Origin: Methanothrix harundinacea
Lineage (GTDB): Archaea; Halobacteriota; Methanosarcinia; Methanotrichales; Methanotrichaceae
Assembly: GCA_001509375.1 (NCBI GenBank)
Contig: LGFT01000026.1
Location: 1 to 39,615 of the forward strand
Reading direction: 5' to 3'
DNA: 39,615 nucleotides
The position numbers and the translations under genes are program-made. The notes under the pieces are model-generated. The model saw nothing but the letters and a program-made list of their open reading frames with translations, had not been told where the DNA came from and searched no databases. Of the stretch, positions 1 through 7,781 are shown piece after piece (positions within the stretch are counted from its first letter, which is position 1; each line of letters opens with the position of its first letter).

Positions 1-1
1 C

Positions 2-112
2 GTCGAGCGCGTCTTTGCGGCCACCACCGAGGAGCTGAAGGAGGTGGAGCTGGTGGGGGCGAAGACCGCCGAGAGGATCCGGGAGCTGGTGGGCGGGGAG
101 TACAAAGGGTGA
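2..112 (+). CDS. C-terminal end of a Hef/XPF-type helicase-nuclease (partial)
   Basis: The window opens inside a gene; 36 codons remain before a TGA stop. The peptide (VERVFAATTEELKEVELVGA, then KTAERIRELVGG) is a helix-hairpin-helix DNA-binding segment with the typical 'V-x-L-V-G-x-K-T-A-x-R-I' hairpin. In archaea this tail is usual at the end of Hef/XPF (ERCC4-nuclease) proteins, which process stalled replication forks. The catalytic part is outside the window, so another HhH protein, such as a different repair nuclease, cannot be excluded. A GGAGG follows the stop, but no gene starts directly after it. Confidence 0.55.
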   Translation, partial: VERVFAATTEELKEVELVGAKTAERIRELVGGEYKG

Positions 113-413
113 AGGAGGTGTAACTTAATTAGCTCTAGAATGGGTCTCCAGTCTATGATATCAACTATCTACAAGAGCCGGTTCCAGATTTCTGATCACT
201 ATAAACCTCTCGGAATGCCAGGCTGCAAAAGTATTCGTGATATTTAGTTATAATTGATACTATTTAAATCTCGCTATGGTTATGTTTTTCGAGATGTTTG
301 GCATTGAAATAATATATAAAATAATATTTAAATATAGGTCACGATAGCCTTTAAGAATGAAGTACACGTTCCGAGAGCTGCGGTAGAACCGCCTTTGAGT
401 GGAGGTTAGCATC
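113..413. other. Intergenic region, AT-rich, with promoter for the secreted protein
   Basis: This stretch of about 300 bases holds no convincing gene. It is much richer in A/T than its surroundings. The last part carries the promoter and 5' leader of the next gene. A second TATA-like tract (TATTTAAAT near 260-268) has no clear partner gene. The short antisense frame here lacks any recognisable features. Confidence 0.6.
321..336 (+). promoter_or_regulatory. TATA-box region and hairpin leader
   Basis: The tract ATAATATTTAAATATA fits an archaeal TATA box and would place transcription start near 350-360, giving a leader of about 55-60 bases. The leader contains a perfect small hairpin at 380-392 (GCGGT-AGA-ACCGC) and then the Shine-Dalgarno GGAGGT at 401-406. 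The hairpin lies close enough to the Shine-Dalgarno that it might influence translation, which is inference. Confidence 0.5.
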
Positions 414-1457
414 ATGAGAACGAAATTAATTATGGTCATTTCAGCGGCCATGCTCTTGATACCGGCAGCATATGCGGCTCAGGAGGAGATCGTGGACTTG
501 GGCCCCTATCAGGTCTCTTTCAGCCTGGAGTCTGGGAGGAACTGCACCGTCCAGGTTGCAGAACCTGTCGAGGGGAAGACCCCTACAGGGATCGATTACA
601 CCGAACGTTTAACCCTTTTAGAGTGCGACGACGGCCAGGTCCAGATCAAGGTGACAAGCTACAACAGCCCCGTCCCGGCGGGGGATGGTGTCACCAAGAC
701 CCTGAGCAGAAAGCTCCCCTGGAATATTGGCTATATCGGTGTCGAGACGAAGGAGAGGCTCTTGGACAGGCACACAGGATTTCTGACGACCTTCGAGGAG
801 GTCTCGGGAGAGGATACTTATCAGGCCGCCTACTGGCTCGACAGATACCTCGCCCCCGGTGATTATCTCGGAAAGACCTCCTGTGTCATAACTTCGAGCC
901 TTCCTTGGACGGCGACAAAGGAGCTGATCGATTCCGTCCACATCGAGAAGGCGGTGGCGACCGGGAAGGCCTCGACTGGGGTGACGGTGACCGCTGGACC
1001 TTACGAGGTCTCTTTCGACCTGGGGGAGAAGAACTACACCATCATCCAGGAAGGGCCCGAGCCCGGTGAGACCGAGGAGGGGCTGGGGCTCGAGCGGCAC
1101 AGGATCATCCTGGACGGGGGGATCAGGGCAGCTACGATCGATATCACCAGCTACGACGGCTATAGACCCGTGAACCTGAGGACGGAGATGCTTCTGGCTG
1201 AGGCCTCCCTCCAGAAGAGGGGGTACACTGAGCATAATGCATCAGAGTGGACGATCGGAGGCGAGACGGGGGTCCTCGGCACCGGGGAGGACGACGACCA
1301 CCAGATTCTTTACGTTGCGATCTTCTGGCCCGACCAGGTCCAGACGGAGGAGGGGCCGGTTCTCGGAATGACCAGGTGCGAGATGGATTCGAGCTATTGG
1401 TGGGACGCGACGGAGATGCTCCTCAACACAATCCGCGTCAAAAGGGCGGAGGAGTGA
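414..1457 (+). CDS. Secreted protein with two tandem copies of an unknown domain
   Basis: A 347-residue protein. I place the start at the ATG at 414, preceded by GGAGGT with 7-base spacing; an in-frame GTG lies 15 bases upstream but overlaps that Shine-Dalgarno. Residues 1-22 form a Sec signal peptide (charged start, LIMVISAAMLLIPAAYA core, A-x-A cleavage site), so the protein is exported. The mature part is an internal duplication: 'VDLGPYQVSFSLESGRNCTV' near residue 28 is echoed by 'VTAGPYEVSFDLGEKNYTI' near residue 200, and each copy ends in a 'T-R/S-C' plus 'W-x-A-T-x-x-L-x-x-x-I/V-x-V/I-x-x-A' segment. Each domain is about 150-160 residues and carries N-x-T sequons. I do not recognise the family. 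A cell-surface or periplasm-like role is inferred from the signal peptide only. Confidence 0.75.
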   Translation: MRTKLIMVISAAMLLIPAAYAAQEEIVDLGPYQVSFSLESGRNCTVQVAEPVEGKTPTGIDYTERLTLLECDDGQVQIKVTSYNSPVPAGDGVTKTLSRKLPWNIGYIGVETKERLLDRHTGFLTTFEEVSGEDTYQAAYWLDRYLAPGDYLGKTSCVITSSLPWTATKELIDSVHIEKAVATGKASTGVTVTAGPYEVSFDLGEKNYTIIQEGPEPGETEEGLGLERHRIILDGGIRAATIDITSYDGYRPVNLRTEMLLAEASLQKRGYTEHNASEWTIGGETGVLGTGEDDDHQILYVAIFWPDQVQTEEGPVLGMTRCEMDSSYWWDATEMLLNTIRVKRAEE

Positions 1458-1831
1458 AAAGGTTCGAGATCTGTATCGATACTCAGGCACCAAAACGATG
1501 CGGTAGATGATCATCACCATAGCCATGGAATACCACCTACGACAGGCTGGAGCTTTCGGCGGTCCGGCCAAGACGTCGTCTGATATTATGACAACAGCCA
1601 GGAGCGTATCGCCGGAACGGCCACGGAGACCTGGCTCGTTGGCACTTGTTCCGAGGCGCTGACCTGCCTTCCGCCCGAGAGCGACGAGATCGATCTCGCC
1701 GGCCACGAGGGGCGGGGTATTGGTCTGCGGCCGCGAGGAGAGCGGCTGGATATACGCGGCAAAGGTCGGTTGACCAGGTGGGGTTGATCATCACGGCCCT
1801 GGACGAGAAAATATTCGTTCGATAGTGATCG
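1458..1831 (+). other. Gene-free region, possible decayed coding sequence
   Basis: No intact gene is seen in these 374 bases between the convergent secreted protein and the tRNA methyltransferase. One plus-strand frame around 1590-1750 reads like a protein fragment (SQERIAGTATETWLVGTCSE...) without a start. That could be a remnant of a secreted-protein gene, but similarity to a known family is not clear. Several short frames on the other strand are not supported. Confidence 0.35.
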
Positions 1832-2830
1832 TCATCTGCAGACGAAGATCTGCCTCGTGAGGCCCCTATGGACCCTCTCTTTGTGAACCTCGACGACCTC
1901 AAACCCGGAGTCTTCGATCGATCCGCCGACGGGCCGGTCGTCGACGTAGATCATCCTCCTTTTGGGAATGAGGACCCGCCGGAGCTCGGCGAGGCTTCCC
2001 TCCAGAAGCTCGTCCCTCGACCCCGCCTGAATCAGGGCCGACCTTCCATAGGGGGCGTCAGAGACGACAGCATCGATGGAGTCGTCATTCAGAGGGAGCC
2101 TCATGGCGTCCCCGACGATGAGGGTGCCATCGAGCCCCACAAGGTTCGATTTGGCGCCCCGAACTATATCTTCCTGGACATCTACCCCCAGTCCCCGGAT
2201 GCCCATCAGCCCCGCCTCCACCAGAAACCCGGCGGTTCCGGTGAAGGGGTCCAGGAGCCTCTCACCCTTCCGAACCCGGGAGAGGTTGACGAGAGCCCTG
2301 GAGAGCTTCGGGAGCATCGTTCCGGGATGGAAGAAGGGCTTCATGTGGGGGCGGCGGGCCCGAAACCCAGCCCGATCAGCTCGGGCCACCTCCTGGCCGA
2401 GAAAGACCCTTTCCTCTGTAACGATAGCCCTGATCTCGATCTCGGGGTCCTTCAGATCGGCCTTGTATCCCCTCTTCCACAGAACAGAGCCCACCATCCT
2501 CTCGACGTCGTCACTTCCGAGAGGCGTCTTCCCGAGCCTCTTAGCCCTGACTTTGTATGTTCTGGCTGGAAGGTCGAGTTCGTTCGCCGCAATGGAGACC
2601 CCGTCCGGCGTCGGCTCGGTCTCGGCCAAGATCTCAACAACCCTATGGGTCATCGCCATCCTGGCGCCGAGCCCAGAGAGGTTCAGGTCCCGGGCCTCGA
2701 CTACGAGGCAGCGTTCTCGGTCGGAGACAACCCCATGCCCCGACGAACATACCTCCAGGAGGGCGCAGGCCTCGCTTCTCGGGATCGTAGGGTGCTCTCC
2801 GGAGAGCTCGAAAGCGTATCGCGTTTCCAT
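1832..2830 (-). CDS. trm-G10: tRNA (guanine-10-N2)-methyltransferase, Trm-G10/Trm11 type
   Basis: A 332-residue SAM-dependent methyltransferase predicted to methylate the N2 of G10 in tRNA. The N-terminal ~150 residues fit a THUMP-containing RNA-binding region. Residues 158-174 carry the conserved 'HPGTMLPKLSRALVNLS', followed by SAM-binding motif I (LDPFTGTAGFLVEA, ~183-196) and motif IV SDAPYGRS (247-254). In motif IV the usual D-P-P-Y reads D-A-P-Y, while the diagnostic Y-G-R-S is kept. I choose the ATG at 2830 because it sits one base after the kinase stop codon and begins METRYAF; a longer in-frame start would overlap the kinase by ~100 bases. It is the last gene of a leftward group with the kinase and AhcY. 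AhcY removes S-adenosylhomocysteine, the by-product of this methylation. Confidence 0.85.
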   Translation of the reverse strand: METRYAFELSGEHPTIPRSEACALLEVCSSGHGVVSDRERCLVVEARDLNLSGLGARMAMTHRVVEILAETEPTPDGVSIAANELDLPARTYKVRAKRLGKTPLGSDDVERMVGSVLWKRGYKADLKDPEIEIRAIVTEERVFLGQEVARADRAGFRARRPHMKPFFHPGTMLPKLSRALVNLSRVRKGERLLDPFTGTAGFLVEAGLMGIRGLGVDVQEDIVRGAKSNLVGLDGTLIVGDAMRLPLNDDSIDAVVSDAPYGRSALIQAGSRDELLEGSLAELRRVLIPKRRMIYVDDRPVGGSIEDSGFEVVEVHKERVHRGLTRQIFVCR

Positions 2831-2831
2831 C

Positions 2832-3929
2832 TCAGATCTGCGGCTTTTCGAGGTAGCTGTTGACCTTCCTGTAGTCGAACTCCTCGGAGTCAAGGACATT
2901 CTCCAAGAAGTTGAAGAGTTTTCTTCGCACATCGCCGCTTAAGAGGGGATACCAGGTGGGGCTCGCCACCACCATCATCCTGAAGGCGAAGAAGGGCGCG
3001 ATCACCGATAGAAGCTCCTCGTCTCCTGTCCTGTCCAGGTAATTCTCGAAGAATAGCTCAAAGAGGTCTTTGAGCCCTCCTTCCAGCCTCAGGCTCTTCT
3101 GGACCGAGTAGAAGATGTAATTGGTCGTCATGGCGGTGATGTCGTCGGCGGCCTCGCCCCACTCGCCCCGGGACCTGTCCAGGACCGAGAAGTCCGTCCC
3201 CGACCTGAACATCACATTCCAGGGGTGAAAGTCGCCGTGGACCTGAGAGAGCCGACCGGTCTTCTCCCGAAGACGCCACCTCCAGTCGACGCACTTCTTC
3301 TCAATCGTTGCGAGTTCGCCAGGATCGAGGAAGTCGGACTGTGTCGGGTAGTCGTCGAGAATTCCCATGATGCATTCACCGTGGCCGACGGTGTCTCTGA
3401 TCTTTCGCCGATAGAGGGCCAAAGACTCCTGTTTTGTGTCGTGGATCTCGGCAAGGTAGGTGGATAGGACCTCGGCCCGCCTCATGTCCAGATCCGTCGC
3501 ACCCTCCTCCTTCACCCGTTCCAGGTCGAAGAAGTACTCTCTCCCATCGATCTTCTCCATCAGGATGAAGAACTCTTGGGCCTCGCCGCAGGAGCTGAGC
3601 CTCCCCTTGGTGTCGAAGTATCCGACGTCGATCGACCTTGCGTGCTTTGGGAGCTTGCCAAAGGTGGAGTGCTGCCAGAGGAGGACCTGGGCCCGGTCGG
3701 AGAAGTGATCGTGGCCGAACCCCTCCTGGACCCGCATCGTCGAGAGGACCGCAGACATCGCCTTCTCTTTAGATCGGTACTCCAGAAGTACCGGGCTTCC
3801 GTAGCCGAAGCCCTTGACATCTTCTGTGGTGGGGATCGTCTCTCCGAGGGTTCTCATACCCACCAACTCGGCGTCCTCTCCCGCGAGGCTCCTCAGGTAG
3901 GCCTCGACCGCATCTCTTTTCAGGTCCAT
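2832..3929 (-). CDS. Aminoglycoside-phosphotransferase-fold (APH) kinase-like protein
   Basis: A 365-residue protein of the APH / choline-kinase-like phosphotransferase fold. The signature catalytic loop HGDFHPWNVMF is at about 231-241 (H-G-D-x-x-x-x-N). The metal-binding aspartate follows in 'VLDRSRGEWG' at about 249-258, where families usually show D-W/F-E; here it reads D-R-S with an acidic cluster just after. The N-terminal nucleotide-binding lobe is present (LLEYRSKEKAMSAVLSTM). The substrate cannot be told from sequence. Resistance is unlikely to be its native role, since it sits between ahcY (12 bases upstream) and trm-G10 (1 base downstream) in an apparent operon. A small-molecule or tRNA-linked phosphorylation is only a guess. 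Confidence 0.75.
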   Translation of the reverse strand: MDLKRDAVEAYLRSLAGEDAELVGMRTLGETIPTTEDVKGFGYGSPVLLEYRSKEKAMSAVLSTMRVQEGFGHDHFSDRAQVLLWQHSTFGKLPKHARSIDVGYFDTKGRLSSCGEAQEFFILMEKIDGREYFFDLERVKEEGATDLDMRRAEVLSTYLAEIHDTKQESLALYRRKIRDTVGHGECIMGILDDYPTQSDFLDPGELATIEKKCVDWRWRLREKTGRLSQVHGDFHPWNVMFRSGTDFSVLDRSRGEWGEAADDITAMTTNYIFYSVQKSLRLEGGLKDLFELFFENYLDRTGDEELLSVIAPFFAFRMMVVASPTWYPLLSGDVRRKLFNFLENVLDSEEFDYRKVNSYLEKPQI

Positions 3930-3941
3930 CTCCCCCCCTCC

Positions 3942-5198
3942 TCAGGTTCCCATATCCCAGCTGTGGAGGTACTTCTCCTGCTGGGGGGTGAGGGTCTCGA
4001 TCTCGATCCCCATCGCCTCCAGCTTCAGGGCTGCAACCCTCCTGTCGATCTCCGAGGGGACGGAGTATACCTTCCTCTCAAGCTGGAGGCCATGCTCGGC
4101 TATATATCGGACGGATAGGGCCTGGTTTGCAAAGCTCATATCCATAACCTCTGGGGGGTGGCCATAGGCAGCGGCAAGGTTTATCAGCCTCCCTTCGGCC
4201 AAAAGGTAGATCCTTCGGCCGTCGGGCATTCTGTACTCTTTGACGTCCTCCTGGACCTCGCCCACCTCAGAAGCCATCTCCTCCAGGGCCGGGATGTCGA
4301 TTTCGACGTTGAAGTGGCCGCTGTTGGCGACTATGGCCTGGTCTTTCATCAGCTCTACGTGCTCCCCTCTGATGGCTGAGATATCCCCGGTAACGGTGAT
4401 GAATAGGTCGCCGATGGGTGCAGCCTCGATCATCGGCATCACCCTGAAGCCGTCCATCGCCGCCTCCAAGGCCTTTCGGGGTTCCACCTCGACTACGATG
4501 ACGTTGGCGCCCATGCCCCTCGCTCGGGTGGCCAGGCCCCGGCCGCACCAGCCGTAGCCCCCGATGACGACGTTTTTGCCGGCGAAGAGGAAGTTGGTAG
4601 CGTTCATGATTCCGTGGATGGTGCTCTGGCCGGTGCCATACCGGTTGTCGAACATCATCTTCGTCTCGGCGTCGTTGACGGCAATGACCGGGTACAGAAG
4701 CTCGCCCGCCTCGGCGAGGGCCCGGAGCCTTATCACCCCTGTCGTCGTCTCTTCGCAGCCCCCGAGGATATCTCCGACGAGATCTTTTCGGTCCCGATGG
4801 ATGGTGGCGATGGTGTCGGCGCCGTCGTCGAGGGTGACGTTCGGGCCTATGTCCAGAGCTCTGTGGATGCAGTCGTAGTACTCCTGATCATTCTCGCCAT
4901 GGAATGCGTAGACGTACATCCCCTCCTCGGCCAGGGCAGCGGCCACGTCGTCCTGAGTGCTGAGGGGGTTGGACCCGGTGAGTGTGATCTCGGCGCCGCC
5001 CGCGGTGAGGGTCGAGAGGAGGTTTGCGGTCTCAACGGTGACATGGAGGCAGGCCACGACCTTTACCCCCTCCAGGGGCCTTTCGATCGCGTACTCCTCC
5101 CTGATCTTCTGGAGGACGGGCATATGTCTTCTCGCCCACTCAATTCTTTTTTTGCCCTTCTCGGCCAACTTCGGGTCCTTGATGACGTTATCCTTCAA
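3942..5198 (-). CDS. ahcY: S-adenosylhomocysteine (or S-inosylhomocysteine) hydrolase
   Basis: A 418-residue cytosolic NAD-dependent enzyme that hydrolyses S-adenosylhomocysteine to homocysteine and the nucleoside, relieving product inhibition of methyltransferases. Family motifs are all present: [10 protein letters not shown] (51-60), [12 protein letters not shown] (123-134), the catalytic lysine/aspartate region [11 protein letters not shown] (175-185), [12 protein letters not shown] (185-196), the NAD-binding GGYGWCGRG (213-221), and GHFNVEID. Length is normal for the archaeal branch. In some methanogens the homologue acts on S-inosylhomocysteine after deamination; sequence alone does not settle which. 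The start is TTG at 5198, supported by AAGGTGATA just upstream. It leads a leftward group with the kinase and tRNA methyltransferase. Confidence 0.93.
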   Translation of the reverse strand: MKDNVIKDPKLAEKGKKRIEWARRHMPVLQKIREEYAIERPLEGVKVVACLHVTVETANLLSTLTAGGAEITLTGSNPLSTQDDVAAALAEEGMYVYAFHGENDQEYYDCIHRALDIGPNVTLDDGADTIATIHRDRKDLVGDILGGCEETTTGVIRLRALAEAGELLYPVIAVNDAETKMMFDNRYGTGQSTIHGIMNATNFLFAGKNVVIGGYGWCGRGLATRARGMGANVIVVEVEPRKALEAAMDGFRVMPMIEAAPIGDLFITVTGDISAIRGEHVELMKDQAIVANSGHFNVEIDIPALEEMASEVGEVQEDVKEYRMPDGRRIYLLAEGRLINLAAAYGHPPEVMDMSFANQALSVRYIAEHGLQLERKVYSVPSEIDRRVAALKLEAMGIEIETLTPQQEKYLHSWDMGT

Positions 5199-5201
5199 AT
5201 T

Positions 5202-5280
5202 ATCACCTTGATCTATCTTGAAGTCAGATTATCGCACTTGATATCTGATTCTTTGGAGATACTTAAAACCGACCGGTCGG
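5202..5280. promoter_or_regulatory. Divergent promoter region with palindromes
   Basis: This spacer drives ahcY leftward and the beta-lactamase-fold gene rightward. For the rightward gene the TATA-like TACTTAAAA lies at about 5260-5268, directly followed by a perfect 12-base palindrome CCGACCGGTCGG (5269-5280). On the ahcY side, an inverted repeat TCAGAT...ATCTGA (5224-5229 and 5243-5248) lies upstream of its Shine-Dalgarno. The placement of the 12-base palindrome next to the TATA box suits an operator, but no regulator is known. Confidence 0.45.
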
Positions 5281-5326
5281 GGGCCTTCGGGAAACTCTAT
5301 TGCCCCCGAATCCCGAGGAGGATCTC

Positions 5327-6076
5327 ATGGAACTTGAGGTGATCCTTCTTGGAACTGGGGTCGGCATACCCCACTCGGGCCGGGCCCAGGCGGGGCTGAT
5401 GGTGAAGGCCGAGGAGCCCCTCCTCTTCGACTGTGGCGCAGGCGCCTTATTGAGGCTCGCGGAGGCCGGCTTCTCGCCCCTGGAGATAGACGTTGCCCTC
5501 CTCACCCATCTTCATCTGGACCACGTCTCAGATCTTCTCGCCCTGGCCAAGGCCCGTTGGCTGATGGGGGAGAACGAAATTTCGGTCTTCGGACCCGGGG
5601 GGACTGAGGCGTGGTTCGAGGCTCTCAGGGGTCTCTACCCTTATCTGGAGGAGCTGGACGTCTCCATCACCCTCGTTCGGCCCGGCGACGAGTTCAGCCT
5701 TGCGGGCCTGAAGATCAGAGCGGGCGAGGCGCTTCACGGCCTTCCGGCCCTGGGATATCGGATCGAATCAGAAGATAAGAGCATCGTTTACTCCGGGGAC
5801 ACCGAGCCCACAGAGTCGATGAGGAGACTCGCGGAGGGCATAGACCTCCTCGTCCATGAGTGCTCCTTTCCCGAGCCCTTCATAGTCACCAACCACTCGA
5901 CCCCGAAGAGGCTTGGCGAGAATTTCCGGGGTGCGGGAGTAAAGCGGATCGTCCTAACCCACCTCTACCCTCAGACGATCGGCCGCGAGGCCGAGATGGT
6001 CCAAGACGTCCTGGCGGGCCTCGGCCCCGATGTCGAAGTCGAGATCGGGCAAGACCTGCAGAAGATCGAAATTTAG
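5327..6076 (+). CDS. Metallo-beta-lactamase-fold hydrolase, RNase Z-like
   Basis: A 249-residue protein of the metallo-beta-lactamase superfamily, in the branch that includes tRNA 3' endonuclease (RNase Z) and related phosphodiesterases. The zinc motif THLHLDH spans residues 60-66. Later ligands appear in 'YSGDTEP' (aspartate), 'LVHECSF', 'TNHST' and 'LTHLYP' (histidine). It is shorter than canonical RNase Z (~300) and lacks an obvious long flexible arm, so a ribonuclease Z function is possible but not shown. I choose ATG 5327 because GAGGAGG lies 5-11 bases upstream and translation there begins with the fold's first strand (MELEVILLGTG). It converges on the FmdE gene. Confidence 0.8.
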   Translation: MELEVILLGTGVGIPHSGRAQAGLMVKAEEPLLFDCGAGALLRLAEAGFSPLEIDVALLTHLHLDHVSDLLALAKARWLMGENEISVFGPGGTEAWFEALRGLYPYLEELDVSITLVRPGDEFSLAGLKIRAGEALHGLPALGYRIESEDKSIVYSGDTEPTESMRRLAEGIDLLVHECSFPEPFIVTNHSTPKRLGENFRGAGVKRIVLTHLYPQTIGREAEMVQDVLAGLGPDVEVEIGQDLQKIEI

Positions 6077-6109
6077 AAGGGTGAGCGGAGAAGAAAGGAT
6101 GGCCTTCTA
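6074..6109. terminator. Inverted repeat containing both convergent stop codons
   Basis: TAGAAGG (6074-6080) and CCTTCTA (6103-6109) form a 7-base inverted repeat. Each arm contains the TAG stop of one of the two convergent genes. It may act as a bidirectional 3'-end hairpin, though the loop is long (22 bases) and there is no U-tract. Confidence 0.4.
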
Positions 6110-6685
6110 GGTCACAAACTTCTGGTAGCACTCCTCGCAGACGATCTTGCCTCCGGCGGTCCTCCCCCTCACCTCCATGAAGGCCTCGCCGCACTCCTGG
6201 CACTCGATGGACGGGTAGATCCTCGCCTTCGCAGGCGCGGGGATCTCGACCTCTCGGACTTCAAGGATCTCCTCGTCGGGGGCGCTGAGGATGTAATCTA
6301 TCGCCTCCTCCCGGAGCTTCATAAACCTCTCCCTCTCCTCGAAGCTCATCTCCCCGGCGAGATACCTCTTGGTGGCGGCGGGATCGGTCCGGGGGAGGAC
6401 GTTTCTGAAGTAGATCCGCAGGGCCTTATCGTGATCCCTGGAGTAGAAGGTGTAGACGTGTTTTCCGTGATCCTTGAAGATGAAGTTTCCCTTGCCGAAG
6501 GTGCAGCCCAAAAGCTGCTGGATGGCGTCGACGCTGCAGGAGCTGTTCTCGACGATCGCCACCATCTCCTCGTCCTCGGCCCTATTATAGTGGTTTTTGA
6601 CGTACTTGGCCACCCGGTAGCCGATGGCGATGCCTGGGCAGGTATGACCGTGAAACTTAACCACTTCATTGAAGTCGTCTTCCAT
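6107..6685 (-). CDS. FmdE-domain protein with C-terminal zinc ribbon
   Basis: A 192-residue protein. The N-terminal ~140 residues are the FmdE domain: the opening FHGHTCPGIAIGYRVAKY (11-28), a cysteine in 'NSSCSVDAIQQLLGCTFGKGN', and 'DHGKHVYTFY'. The C-terminus is a treble-clef or zinc-ribbon-like finger with two CxxC pairs (CQECGEAF ... CEECYQKF). FmdE was named for its location with formylmethanofuran dehydrogenase genes in methanogens and is thought to bind metal; its reaction is not established. Here no fmd/fwd genes are next to it. It has its own AT-rich promoter upstream (a TATATC/ATAAGTA tract near 6730-6750) and converges on the beta-lactamase-fold gene. Confidence 0.88.
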   Translation of the reverse strand: MEDDFNEVVKFHGHTCPGIAIGYRVAKYVKNHYNRAEDEEMVAIVENSSCSVDAIQQLLGCTFGKGNFIFKDHGKHVYTFYSRDHDKALRIYFRNVLPRTDPAATKRYLAGEMSFEERERFMKLREEAIDYILSAPDEEILEVREVEIPAPAKARIYPSIECQECGEAFMEVRGRTAGGKIVCEECYQKFVT

Positions 6686-6815
6686 TCTTTCACCTGAATC
6701 TGAGCTTGATGACGTGGGTTATATCCTGATACTACTTATATCATACTCAATCACATTACCCGCCGTCGTTCTCCTACTCGATCCCCTCTGATTTTCCCAT
6801 TCCTCCATTATCCCT

Positions 6816-7052
6816 CTATCGACTCAGTCTCGGATTTCGTCTCGGGTTCGGTGATCTCCTTCGGGATCTCTTGGAAGAGCCGAGGGCGGTCCTGGTGGAG
6901 ATCGGTCTCGCCAGCTCGAAGGCGACGGTGGTGGCGACGACGGTGCAAAAGATCGTCTCGCCTATGGAGGGAAACTGATCCCGGGCCGGAGAGTCAAGAC
7001 CCAGGGAGACCCCGACGGGGGGGATCAGGCCGAGGCCGATGTACGTTCTCAT
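6816..7052 (-). pseudogene. Decayed C-terminal fragment of a cation/proton antiporter
   Basis: The 78-codon frame begins 'YIGLGLIPPVGVSLGL' and continues 'FPSIGETIFCTVVATTVAFEL', 'ARPISTRTAL'. This matches the last transmembrane helices of CPA2/Kef-type sodium or potassium/proton antiporters, whose normal form is Y-x-G-L-x-L-L-P-Q-A-G-V-A-x-G-L ... T-T-V-x-x-E-L-x-G-P. Only this end is present, so about 350 residues are missing, and the tail becomes low-complexity arginine/serine. The frame starts in a TAATG overlap with the upstream secreted-protein stop, which may be chance. I read it as a truncated remnant, not a working transporter. Confidence 0.6.
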
Positions 7053-7468
7053 TAATCGTAATAATCTTCGGGGACTAAGATCAGTCGTTCATAATGCTGA
7101 GACAAAAACCAGGGATCATCTGAGTAAAAGGGATACAAGAAATCCATAGGACCTCTGGTCTTATTGAGCATCACCGGAGGACCTCTAAGCTCCGTCCACA
7201 GCCACTCGATGTCAGCGAGATCAATTTCGTCGTTATCATCGTCCTCGGGAACCAGAGAGCCGTTGACTACCGTCATCCCGCTAGGGGCGCCTCCCCAGCT
7301 CCATAGACCCCCGCCATCATCGATGCTGGTTTTGGGAGGGGATGGTAGGTTCTTAAGCCAGGAAATGCCGAAATCTCCACCGACGCTCACCGGCTCCACT
7401 CCGTAGGCTGAGACACTGGCTACCAGAAGAGCCACAAATGACAAAACGATAACCGTTCTAATAAACAT
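7052..7468 (-). CDS. Small secreted acidic protein, unknown function
   Basis: A 138-residue protein with a clear Sec signal peptide (residues 1-21: MFIRTVIVLSFVALLVASVS, then AYG). The mature part is acidic and aromatic, with a D/E run (PEDDDNDEID) and many W, Y and P residues, ending in VPEDYYD. It has two N-x-T/S sequons. No known domain is recognised. A Shine-Dalgarno-like GGTGAGGT precedes the ATG, and a TATA-like CTTTTATC sits about 45 bases upstream, so it looks expressed. It stands at the left border of the AT-rich island and is closer in base composition to the island than to the core genes. Confidence 0.6.
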   Translation of the reverse strand: MFIRTVIVLSFVALLVASVSAYGVEPVSVGGDFGISWLKNLPSPPKTSIDDGGGLWSWGGAPSGMTVVNGSLVPEDDDNDEIDLADIEWLWTELRGPPVMLNKTRGPMDFLYPFYSDDPWFLSQHYERLILVPEDYYD

Positions 7469-7720
7469 ACCTCACCTACCCCCTGATGATAGGAAGTGGT
7501 GGACCATCTTTTGATAAAAGCCTTTCGAGATCCTGCGGTCGTTATGCTTGGCCTGGAGAGGAATAAAATTCTCCTCGAGGCCGACGGCCTTCAGGTACCT
7601 TGCGGGCCTTCTCGAAGCCCGCCATGATCCGAAGGAAGGTACGAACGTTCTCCCTAAGCATTTACTGACCGCAAAAGGCAGGGATATAAAAACTGTACAA
7701 ACTAATTCAATAAGCGTAAA
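7469..7720. other. Gene-poor left flank of the small-protein array
   Basis: This spacer between the secreted protein and the array shows no recognisable gene. A hairpin at 7602-7622 (GCGGGC - 9-base loop - GCCCGC) lies inside it. Two short open frames cross here, one on each strand, including a minus-strand 39-codon frame reading MLRENVRTFLRIMAGFEKAR. Neither has a convincing start signal or family match, and both could be decayed coding sequence. Confidence 0.4.
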
Positions 7721-7729
7721 ATTTAAATA
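7721..7729 (+). promoter_or_regulatory. TATA box for the small-protein/radical SAM operon
   Basis: AAAATTTAAATAG is a strong archaeal TATA-box match preceded by A-rich sequence. Transcription would start near 7750, about 30 bases before the first small gene. No comparably strong TATA box appears between the later small genes, so the whole array and the radical SAM gene may be one transcript. This is inference from spacing. Confidence 0.55.
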
Positions 7730-7781
7730 GTATTAAAACTAAATTCTCTTAAGAACTTCAAGTGGCCTAGAGGCTAAAAAT

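Noticed and set aside
1868-2863. Long plus-strand open frames opposite the tRNA methyltransferase
   Set aside because: They mirror the conserved Trm-G10 frame and show low-complexity Arg/Pro/Ser composition; no domain is recognisable.
2832-3929. Antibiotic-resistance phosphotransferase
   Set aside because: The APH fold is shared by many metabolic kinases, the context is housekeeping, and the metal-binding motif is atypical; resistance is not supported.
7548-7730. 60-codon plus-strand gene before the array
   Set aside because: No Shine-Dalgarno or recognisable product, and its end runs through the array's TATA box.
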